Of a DNA stretch of 19,368 nucleotides, positions 1 to 5,171 are shown one piece after another (within the stretch, counting starts at the first letter, position 1; each line of letters begins with the position of its first letter). A program made the translations under genes and the position numbers. Source of the stretch: Syntrophobacterales bacterium. Its GTDB lineage: Bacteria > Desulfobacterota > Desulfobaccia > Desulfobaccales > 0-14-0-80-60-11. The stretch covers positions 1-19,368 of the forward strand of contig JALNYP010000070.1 in the NCBI GenBank assembly GCA_023229795.1. Direction: 5' to 3'. The notes under the pieces were generated by a model, which was not told the origin of the DNA, ran no database searches, and was given only the letters and a program-made list of their open reading frames with translations.

Positions 1-269
1 TCGCCACCCCGGTGGCGCCCACCCCGGCCTTCCGCCTGGGGGAAAAGGTGGATGATCCCCTGACCATGTACTTGTCGGATATCTTCACCATTTCCGCCAA
101 CCTGGGAGGGATTCCCGGCATTTCGGTGCCCTGCGGCTTTTCTTCTTTGGGCCTGCCCATCGGCCTGCAACTCATGGGGCCGGTGTTCGGCGAGCCCGAG
201 TTGCTCCAGGCGGCTTACGCCTTCGAACAGGCCACGGAGTTTCACCGGCGCAAACCTCGACATCCTTAA
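1..269 (+). CDS. gatA: Asp-tRNA(Asn)/Glu-tRNA(Gln) amidotransferase subunit A, C-terminal end (partial)
   Basis: Reading frame 3 is open from the window edge to the TAA at 267-269, giving about 88 residues; the 5' part lies outside the window. The translation carries the typical end of an amidase-signature GatA: 'TPTFAF'-like text (here APTPAFRLGE), then 'YLSDIFTISANLGGIPGISVPCG' split here as YLSDIFTI, ANLGGIPGISVP and GLPIGLQLMGP, and a closing helix 'LLQAAYAFEQAT'. GatA generates ammonia from glutamine for the GatCAB complex, which converts mischarged Glu-tRNA(Gln) or Asp-tRNA(Asn) in the cytoplasm. The catalytic Ser-Ser-Lys residues are upstream and not visible. The next gene starts about 18 bases after the stop, so they may be co-transcribed, although their functions are unrelated. 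Another amidase of the same family is possible, but this C-terminus fits GatA well. Confidence 0.9.
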   Translation, partial: ATPVAPTPAFRLGEKVDDPLTMYLSDIFTISANLGGIPGISVPCGFSSLGLPIGLQLMGPVFGEPELLQAAYAFEQATEFHRRKPRHP

Positions 270-287
270 ATGAGGTGCAGTCTTAGC

Positions 288-1640
288 ATGTGGCGGTTAT
301 TCAGAAAAACCGAGGCCCTCTTGTTGTTTATCGGCCTTGTAGTTTCGAGCCTGGGGGCCGCCGGGGCGGCGGGGGCGGCCGCGCCAGGGGGCAGCCTGAA
401 CCTGAACCAGGCTATTGACCTCGCGCTGCAAGAAAATCCCGCTATCAAACAGAGCCGGGAAAATGTGGCCGCGGCCCGTTATAATATCGGGGTGGCCCGG
501 TCGGCGTATTTGCCCCAGGTCAATTTCGTCTCGAATTACTTTTACGGCAACGCCTTCCCCGGCTCTTCCAACCGGCCCGGCACTTCCGGGACCAGCGGCT
601 CCGCCGCGAGTATCGGCGGGCTCGGGGTGACTAATTTCTATCTGTATCAGTTCCAGGCCAACCAACTGATCTACGACTTCGGCAAGACCCCCGGCCTGAT
701 TAATGAGTCCCGGGCCTCCTTCGGCCAGTCGCAGCAGGATTACGCCGGCAGCCGGCAGCAGGTGGTGTTGGATGCCCGCACCGCCTACTTCGGATATCTG
801 GCCGCCACCCGGGCCCAAAAAGTTTCGGAAGAGACGGTACGGCAGAACCAGGAACTGCTCAAGCAGGCCCAGGGTTTTTACCAGGTGGGTTTAAAGGCCA
901 AGATCGATGTGACCAAGGCGGAGGCCAACCTCTATCAGGCCCAGGCCAATCTGATCCAGGCCAAAAATAACGTGCAGTTGGCCCAGGTGAGCCTGATGAC
1001 CGCGCTGGGGTTGAAGACCTGGCCGTATTCCCAGGTGGAGGACGTGCTGGAAGTCATGACGCCGCCCAAATCTCTGGAGGAATTAAGGGCCCAGGCCCTG
1101 CAGCGGCGGCCGGAAATTCAAAAGAACCTGCACCAACAGGAGTTTAATAAGGCGGGGCTGCAGGTGGCCCGGGCCGGTTATTTCCCCACTTTGACCTCCA
1201 CCGCGGCCTATGGCTGGCAGAGCCTCGACCAGCCTTTTGCCACGCTCCCCAGCAACTGGTATGTGGGCGCGGCCATGACCTTCCCGTTGTTCGAAGGCTT
1301 CTCCACGGCTTACTCCGTTAACCAGAACAAGGCGCAATTACGGGCCAGCCTGGAAAATTACGAAGTCCTGCGCTTGAACGTCACCAAAGAGGTGAATCAG
1401 TCCTACCTGAACGTCAAGACCGGCTGGGAACTGATCCGGGCCACGAAGAAGGCCCTGGAGGCGGCCCGGGAGAATCTGCGCCTGGCCTGGGGCCGCTACC
1501 AGGCAGGAGTGGGCACGATCATCGAGTTCACCGACGCCCAGGTGCAATTTTCCCAGGCAGACTTAAATTTCGTACAGGCCCTGTATAATTACCGGGTCTA
1601 TGAGGCCCAACTGGATAAGGCCATCGGCAGGGCGTTTTAG
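288..1640 (+). CDS. TolC-family outer membrane efflux protein
   Basis: This 450-residue protein has the two-fold repeat of outer membrane efflux proteins (OEP family). The first half begins LNLNQAIDLALQENPAIKQS; the second half has LRAQALQRRPEIQKN, and both run into long coiled-coil helices. It ends YEAQLDKAIGRAF, as TolC homologues do. Such proteins form the trimeric outer membrane and periplasmic exit duct for tripartite efflux pumps or type I secretion. An N-terminal signal peptide is visible (LLLFIGLVVSSLGAAGAAGAAA). I chose ATG 288 over the in-frame ATG at 270 because GAGGTG at 272-277 sits 10 bases ahead of 288; the 270 start would lie on top of this site and overlap the gatA stop. No inner-membrane pump or adaptor gene is adjacent, so its partner is encoded elsewhere. 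A G/T-rich repeat tract begins four bases after the stop. Confidence 0.92.
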   Translation: MWRLFRKTEALLLFIGLVVSSLGAAGAAGAAAPGGSLNLNQAIDLALQENPAIKQSRENVAAARYNIGVARSAYLPQVNFVSNYFYGNAFPGSSNRPGTSGTSGSAASIGGLGVTNFYLYQFQANQLIYDFGKTPGLINESRASFGQSQQDYAGSRQQVVLDARTAYFGYLAATRAQKVSEETVRQNQELLKQAQGFYQVGLKAKIDVTKAEANLYQAQANLIQAKNNVQLAQVSLMTALGLKTWPYSQVEDVLEVMTPPKSLEELRAQALQRRPEIQKNLHQQEFNKAGLQVARAGYFPTLTSTAAYGWQSLDQPFATLPSNWYVGAAMTFPLFEGFSTAYSVNQNKAQLRASLENYEVLRLNVTKEVNQSYLNVKTGWELIRATKKALEAARENLRLAWGRYQAGVGTIIEFTDAQVQFSQADLNFVQALYNYRVYEAQLDKAIGRAF

Positions 1641-1643
1641 AGG

Positions 1644-1752
1644 CGGGTTCTGGGTTTTAGGTTTTGGGTTCTGGGTGGGCTGACTTGATGTACTTGAATG
1701 GCAAGGTGGGGTTGGCTATTTTTCAGCCGAAAACAGAAAACAAACCGAAAAC
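1644..1752. repeat. Bracketed low-complexity repeat, copy 1 (G/T arm, spacer, A/C arm)
   Basis: The gap between the tolC-like stop and the 3' end of the HAD gene holds a G/T-rich arm at 1644-1677 built from GGGTTCTGGG and GGTTTTGGG units. A spacer of about 50 bases follows, then an A/C-rich arm at 1727-1752 (CCGAAAAC and CAGAAAAC units). The arms are roughly complementary. CGGGTTCTGGGTT at 1644-1656 is the exact reverse complement of the 13-mer found at 4280-4292 and 10855-10867. No coding sense is seen. Confidence 0.6.
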
Positions 1753-1758
1753 TGCTTT

Positions 1759-2385
1759 TTACCACAGGCCGTGACGTTCCAGCTCCTGCTGCAACTCCTG
1801 AGGCGAGCGAAACTGCCAGGCTGCCAGCCCCTGCTGCCCAGCCGCCTCCACAAAGGCCGGCTTGTCGTCGAGGAAGAGAATTTCTTCCGGAGGGCGCCCC
1901 ACCTGGCGGATAAGGGCCTGGTAGATGGCGGCCTCGGGTTTGCGGCTGCCCACCTGATAAGACAGAACGAAGGCCCGGAACGGCTGCAAGATCTCGCCGA
2001 AGCGTTCCCGGATATAGTCGAAATGCAGGGAATTGGTATTGGACAGCAAGAAGAGGGGGAACCGGTCCGCCAGGCGCTGCACCGGTGCGGCCATGCCCTC
2101 CATGGGGTCGAAGATGTCGCACCAGAGTTGGCTGAACCGGGAGTAGGGCAGGGTGACCCCGAAGTGGGCCGTGATCCGCTCATAAAACTCCCGGGAGCTG
2201 ATGCGGCCGGTGTCGTAGCCCGGCTCCAGGCTGGATTCGAACACCTGGCCATAGACCTCCTGGGGGGTCAGTCCCGCCAGGGCGGCCAGGCGGCGGCAGA
2301 AGCGCTGGTGATCCACTTTGACCAGGACGTTGCCCAGGTCAAAGGTGATCGCGGTGATGTTATCGTCGGGTGAACTCAGGGACAT
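1759..2385 (-). CDS. HAD-family hydrolase (YihX/epoxide-hydrolase-N-terminal-like phosphatase)
   Basis: This 208-residue protein has all four HAD motifs. Motif I is FDLGNVLV with the nucleophile Asp16, motif II LLSNTN (Ser115), motif III Lys149 in GSRKPE, and motif IV FLDDKP (Asp173, Asp174). The cap between motifs I and II is helical, as in subfamily IA. In motif I the usual second Asp (DxD) is replaced by Gly (DLGN). YihX-like sugar phosphatases also read DLGN, so this is not a defect. It probably removes phosphate from a small metabolite in the cytoplasm; the substrate cannot be read from sequence. It is on the opposite strand to both neighbours and convergent with the tolC-like gene. The start ATG at 2385 has no strong ribosome site. 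Its 3' end is flanked by a repeat arm. Confidence 0.85.
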   Translation of the reverse strand: MSLSSPDDNITAITFDLGNVLVKVDHQRFCRRLAALAGLTPQEVYGQVFESSLEPGYDTGRISSREFYERITAHFGVTLPYSRFSQLWCDIFDPMEGMAAPVQRLADRFPLFLLSNTNSLHFDYIRERFGEILQPFRAFVLSYQVGSRKPEAAIYQALIRQVGRPPEEILFLDDKPAFVEAAGQQGLAAWQFRSPQELQQELERHGLW

Positions 2386-2673
2386 AGGGATTCCCGGGGC
2401 ATTGATTTGGTGGGTTTCATTTTACCTGCTCCGCTGGCAGAGGCAAGCCCTGTGGGCCGGATTTAATCGCCGCCGGCTGGGCGGGGGCATCGGGAACGGC
2501 GTCCAGGGATGATCCTGGGCCCAATAGGGCGCGGTTGAGGTTGAGGGAATCGAGCGGCTGGAGTGCTTTTGAACATCCCGGCCGGGTCCGGTCGGCGCGG
2601 CCGAGGCTGAAGTTAAGGCCGGCGGCCGCTCCTCAGGCCCGGCCTGGTCAAATCGGCCCAACGGAGGTGTCAG
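2386..2673. other. Divergent intergenic region, no gene recognised
   Basis: This 288-base gap between divergent genes should hold promoters for both. It is very GC-rich in its second half (about 2575-2640, with many CCGG and GGCC words). I see no convincing -35/-10 pair. Open frames crossing it are shadows without recognisable protein sequence. The only clear signal is the ribosome site GGAGGT at 2663-2668 for the gene at 2674. Confidence 0.4.
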
Positions 2674-3123
2674 ATGGCGCGCAGCAAGGGCTGGACAAGG
2701 ACGGTGTTCATCAGTTTGGTGGTGGGGGTGATAGGGGCCAGTATTTTTTGGATGTACAGCTCTTTTTTCCATGAGCATCTGGCCCAGCAGGTGGCGGAGG
2801 ATTTGCAGTCGCAGGCCAGGCCCGGGGAGGCCAAGGGAGTTCCTGTGAACCTCAAGAAATTGCCCGTGCCGGCCCTGGGAAGTCGGTTCCAGATGGTGAC
2901 CGACGGCAAGCAGGTCTTCCTGACCGACCTGAAAGAGGGGCGGGTGTGGCGCTATTTCCACCAGACCAAGGAAGAAGGCTTCAGCACGGAAGACGAGGGT
3001 TTCCTGCCCGTACCCTTCTATTATGCAGGTAAGAAACATTACACCGCCTCCGAGATCGAGCCGCCTCCCGCCACCTCGGGAAATTCTCCCCAGGCCGCGC
3101 CGGAGGGGAAGCAGCCCCGATGA
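2674..3123 (+). CDS. Uncharacterised single-pass membrane protein upstream of rhodanese
   Basis: This 149-residue protein is not recognised. It has a short basic N-terminus (MARSKGWTR), one membrane helix at about residues 10-30, and then a soluble, probably periplasmic domain. The domain includes a helix (HLAQQVAEDLQSQ), the segment GSRFQMVTDGKQVFLTDL, and an aromatic stretch (LPVPFYYAGKKHY). The tail is rich in Pro and Ala. The soluble part has no cysteine or haem motif. GGAGGT at 2663-2668, five bases from the ATG, supports the start. Its stop overlaps the start of the rhodanese gene by four bases (ATGA at 3120-3123), so the two are translationally coupled and probably work in the same process. 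That process may be membrane-associated sulfur or redox chemistry, which is inference from neighbours only. Confidence 0.72.
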   Translation: MARSKGWTRTVFISLVVGVIGASIFWMYSSFFHEHLAQQVAEDLQSQARPGEAKGVPVNLKKLPVPALGSRFQMVTDGKQVFLTDLKEGRVWRYFHQTKEEGFSTEDEGFLPVPFYYAGKKHYTASEIEPPPATSGNSPQAAPEGKQPR

Positions 3124-3623
3124 ACCGCGTCTGGCGGCATGACCTGGCCTGGGCGGGATTTATCCTGCTCGTCGCAGCCTTCTTCGGCCTGATGCAGCAG
3201 TGGACTCTGGTGCAGCAGTCCTGGAGGGGCGAGTTGGCCGCCCGGATCGAGCAGAGGCGGGCCCAGCACCGGGAGAAAGAGTTCCAAGGGGTGAAAACCA
3301 TCGATCTGGCCCGGGCCTACGCCCTGTTCCAGGCGGGGCAGGCCCTGTTTATCGACGCCCGGCCTGCCGAGGAGTACGCCGAGCTGCACGTCCCTCAGGC
3401 CCTGAACCTCACCCCGGACAGGTTGGAGCAGGGTGGGGCCGAAAAGGTGGCGGAGATCCCCAAAGACCGGGAGATCGTGGTGTACTGCGGCCAGGAGAGT
3501 TGCGATCTGTCCTTAAAGGTGGCGGAAAAACTGCAGGCCCTGGGTTATACCCGGGTGACGGCCTTTATGGGGGGATTCCGGGCCTGGGACGAAGCCGGCT
3601 ACCCCGCGGATACGAGTAAATAG
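3120..3623 (+). CDS. Membrane-anchored rhodanese-like sulfurtransferase
   Basis: This 167-residue protein has one N-terminal membrane helix (about residues 9-27), a charged helical linker (about 38-55), and a single rhodanese domain (about 58-163). The domain shows the entry motif ALFIDARPAEEYAELHVPQALN, the active-site loop YCGQESCDLS with the presumed persulfide-forming Cys123, and the C-terminal signature MGGFRAWDEAGYP. Cys128 closes the six-residue loop, so this is a CxxxxC variant that could form a disulfide. Rhodanese domains carry sulfane sulfur on the active Cys. The helix orientation suggests the domain faces the periplasm. The gene overlaps its upstream neighbour by four bases. A MauE/DoxX-like gene with a Cys-Gly-Cys motif lies about 200 bases downstream, consistent with a membrane thiol-redox or sulfur-transfer set. 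Partners are inferred. Confidence 0.88.
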   Translation: MNRVWRHDLAWAGFILLVAAFFGLMQQWTLVQQSWRGELAARIEQRRAQHREKEFQGVKTIDLARAYALFQAGQALFIDARPAEEYAELHVPQALNLTPDRLEQGGAEKVAEIPKDREIVVYCGQESCDLSLKVAEKLQALGYTRVTAFMGGFRAWDEAGYPADTSK

Positions 3624-3803
3624 AAGAGGGGCGAAGAGGGGAAAAGGGAAAAAGGCGAAAAGGGGCGGAAAGATTGATCGGGGGCGTTGGTTAGCGGGCA
3701 CTGTCATGCTGAGCGCCGCGTTCAGAATGACAATTCTTGGACAAAAATGAATTTTGCCGGAGGCTCTTCCTTTTCGCCGATTTCCCTTTTCGCCTTTTTA
3801 CCC
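3624..3803. repeat. Nested inverted repeat: 16-bp perfect purine/pyrimidine arms around a REP-like hairpin
   Basis: A purine-rich tract (3624-3669) starts directly after the rhodanese stop, and a pyrimidine-rich tract (3771-3803) precedes the next start. Inside them AAAAAGGCGAAAAGGG at 3649-3664 is the exact reverse complement of CCCTTTTCGCCTTTTT at 3784-3799, with a 119-base loop. In the loop, 3702-3732 is a smaller imperfect palindrome (TGTCATGCTGA facing TCAGAATGACA) that resembles the widespread TGTCATTCTGA-type intergenic repeats. There is no transposase or long open frame, so this is a non-coding repeat, possibly a MITE/REP-type element. Confidence 0.7.
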
Positions 3804-3823
3804 AGAGTTTTGGGGAGTGAGAT

Positions 3824-4267
3824 TTGCGGACTAAGCGCAGCACAATTTTTCTCCGATGCCTGGAAGTGGTCTTAGGCGGGCTGTTTATGTATGCCGGGTT
3901 GCAGAAACTCCTGCATCCCTATGAATTCGCCGAGGCCGTGCTGGCCTATCAGTTGCTGCCGCAGAGCCTGGTGGGAGCGGTGACCGCGGTGTTGCCCTGG
4001 CTGGAGATCGCTGCGGGGCTGACGCTGGTGGTGGGGCTGAAGCGGCGCAGCGGCCTGCTCCTCTTATCCGGGCTTATGGGGGCCTTCCTGGTCGTCATCC
4101 TCATCACCCTGGCCCGGGGCCTGAAAATCGACTGCGGCTGCGGCCTGTTCTTTCAGCGGCAAGTGGGGTTGACGGCTATTCTGGAAGACCTGGTCCTGCT
4201 GGCCTGGGCCGCGGGGCTCTATGGCTGGGAGCGCCAAAAGGCATACCGCGCCCTGCGCAGGTATTAA
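3824..4267 (+). CDS. MauE/DoxX-like redox-associated membrane protein
   Basis: This 147-residue protein has four predicted membrane helices (about 12-30, 48-70, 76-98, 112-133). The first carries the DoxX/MauE signature LFMYAGLQKLLHPYEFAEAV, and IDCGCGLF (Cys104, Cys106) lies before the last helix. MauE-family proteins contain a similar Cys-Gly-Cys motif and are thought to take part in disulfide or thiol-redox reactions at the inner membrane. The start is TTG 3824, supported by GGGGAG at 3812-3817; no better in-frame start exists. The gene follows the rhodanese gene on the same strand after a repeat-filled gap. Together they suggest periplasmic sulfur or thiol handling. Plain DoxX with unknown function is the alternative. 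Confidence 0.8.
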   Translation: MRTKRSTIFLRCLEVVLGGLFMYAGLQKLLHPYEFAEAVLAYQLLPQSLVGAVTAVLPWLEIAAGLTLVVGLKRRSGLLLLSGLMGAFLVVILITLARGLKIDCGCGLFFQRQVGLTAILEDLVLLAWAAGLYGWERQKAYRALRRY

Positions 4268-4292
4268 CCTAAAACCCAAAACCCAGAACCCG
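4268..4292 (+). repeat. A/C-rich repeat arm, copy 3
   Basis: This is an A/C-rich tract of CCTAAAACCC, AAAACCC and AGAACCC units. It begins right after the MauE-like stop and ends eight bases before the ATG at 4301. Its last 13 bases (AACCCAGAACCCG, 4280-4292) recur exactly at 10855-10867 and, inverted, at 1644-1656. No G/T partner arm is present in this gap. It occupies the place where a Shine-Dalgarno would be expected. Confidence 0.6.
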
Positions 4293-4300
4293 TATTTTCT

Positions 4301-4984
4301 ATGTCCAGATTCTTTAATTTTTACGATCCTCTGGAGAAGCGTTATATTTTCAACAGCTTCCTGGTGGTGGTGGGCCTGGTGGAGATCCTTATCCTGGTCT
4401 TCACCCTCATCTGGCAGATGGATGAAGGCATCTTTACCGGACAACCGGTGGTCATTCCTTTCCCCTGGAGCCAATACCTGCTGGCCGCGTTCGTCGCGCC
4501 TATTGCCTTGCTGTTCCTCTTCGGCCTCATCATTCAGGGCTTCGAGATGCTGGGGAAAGAGGCGGCGGCGGACGCCTCGCCGCGGGGGCGCTGGGGCGCC
4601 CGGCTGGGGCGGTGGCGCTACCTGTTGGGGCTTTTGGGCCTCATGGTGTTGGTGGTGTTCCTGGTGCAGGGGCGGGCCGTGTTCGCGTTGCTCACCGCGG
4701 CGGTCAAATTTATCGGGCTGGGCGGCTCCTATATTTTTATTACTCTCTTGGCGATGGCTCTCCTATACCTGCCGTTGCGCCTCTGGCTGCGTTATCGCCT
4801 GGAAACCAAGGCCATGGAATACCAATACCTCCTGACCCTGGCGGAGCGTCACGGCGTGGTGGTGGTGGACCCGAAACTCCATCCGGAGTTGGCCGCCGAG
4901 CTCGAAGAGAAAAAAAATTTATCCGCCCCGGCGGTAACTCTGCTTCCGCCCCCCGATTTTCCGGAAGATTCCGGCTCTAATTAA
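4301..4984 (+). CDS. Uncharacterised four-helix membrane protein
   Basis: This 227-residue protein is not recognised. Four hydrophobic segments are visible: about 17-38 (LVVVGLVEILILVFTLIW), 58-83 (AAFVAPIALLFLFGLIIQGF), 106-131 (GLLGLMVLVVFLVQGRAVF) and 136-160 (GSYIFITLLAMALLYLPLRL). After them comes a hydrophilic tail of about 65 residues with ERHGVVVVDPKLHPELAAELEEKK. The loop between helices 2 and 3 is rich in Arg, Gly and Ala and so probably cytoplasmic. No catalytic motif is seen. The ATG at 4301 is preceded by an A/C-rich repeat and not by a Shine-Dalgarno. It lies 33 bases after the MauE-like gene, so one operon is likely, and it may act in the same membrane process. It could also belong with hppA, but a likely promoter region separates them. 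Confidence 0.7.
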   Translation: MSRFFNFYDPLEKRYIFNSFLVVVGLVEILILVFTLIWQMDEGIFTGQPVVIPFPWSQYLLAAFVAPIALLFLFGLIIQGFEMLGKEAAADASPRGRWGARLGRWRYLLGLLGLMVLVVFLVQGRAVFALLTAAVKFIGLGGSYIFITLLAMALLYLPLRLWLRYRLETKAMEYQYLLTLAERHGVVVVDPKLHPELAAELEEKKNLSAPAVTLLPPPDFPEDSGSN

Positions 4985-5006
4985 ATCAAACTTGTGAAAT
5001 TTTTCC

Positions 5007-5042
5007 TTTACACCCGGTATCATTCTAGGGTATGAATTGACA
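5007..5042 (+). promoter_or_regulatory. Candidate hppA promoter elements
   Basis: The hppA leader has two weak sigma-70-type options. TTTACA at 5007-5012 is followed, after 18 bases, by TATGAA at 5031-5036. A perfect -35 hexamer TTGACA lies at 5037-5042 but has no good -10 at 16-18 bases. A promoter is expected here because the preceding gene ends at 4984 and hppA is usually strongly expressed. The exact start of transcription cannot be set from sequence. Confidence 0.3.
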
Positions 5043-5113
5043 TTCAGCTAGAAGATTGCTCACGGAACCATCGGCAGGGCAGGGGAGGTGATGCACGTTT
5101 AACTCCGCATTTG

Positions 5114-5138
5114 CTTTAAGGACCTTAAACCTTTAAGG
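5114..5138. promoter_or_regulatory. TTTAAGG symmetric cluster in hppA leader (possible operator or hairpin switch)
   Basis: CTTTAAGG occurs at 5114-5121 and again at 5131-5138. The inverted CCTTAAA at 5123-5129 lies between them. CCTTAAA-CC-TTTAAGG (5123-5138) is a perfect 7-bp inverted repeat; the first unit can pair with the same middle unit in an alternative hairpin. It ends 16 bases before the ribosome site AGGAGG (5154-5159). It could be a regulator binding site or a translational switch; neither is shown. Confidence 0.4.
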
Positions 5139-5171
5139 AAATCATTACGTTATAGGAGGGCAGTGGACAGT

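Noticed and set aside
297..818. 173-codon minus-strand frame opposite the tolC-like gene
   Set aside because: Antisense shadow; the plus-strand OEP-family protein is clear.
1644..1677. CRISPR or telomere-like array suggested by repeated GGGTTCTGGG words
   Set aside because: Units are irregular, there are no unique spacers of constant length, and no cas genes are nearby.
2422..3039. 205-codon minus-strand frame across the 2386-2673 gap
   Set aside because: It runs antisense through the 149-residue membrane protein and has no ribosome site; the sequence is Pro/Arg/His-rich and not protein-like.
4221..4835. 204-codon plus-strand frame overlapping the four-helix protein
   Set aside because: Very rich in Trp, Ser and Arg, as expected from the wrong frame of a Leu/Val-rich membrane gene.
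5091..5102. Four-codon leader peptide (MHV) in front of hppA
   Set aside because: The ribosome site is only two bases from ATG, and such a short frame has no attenuation codons.
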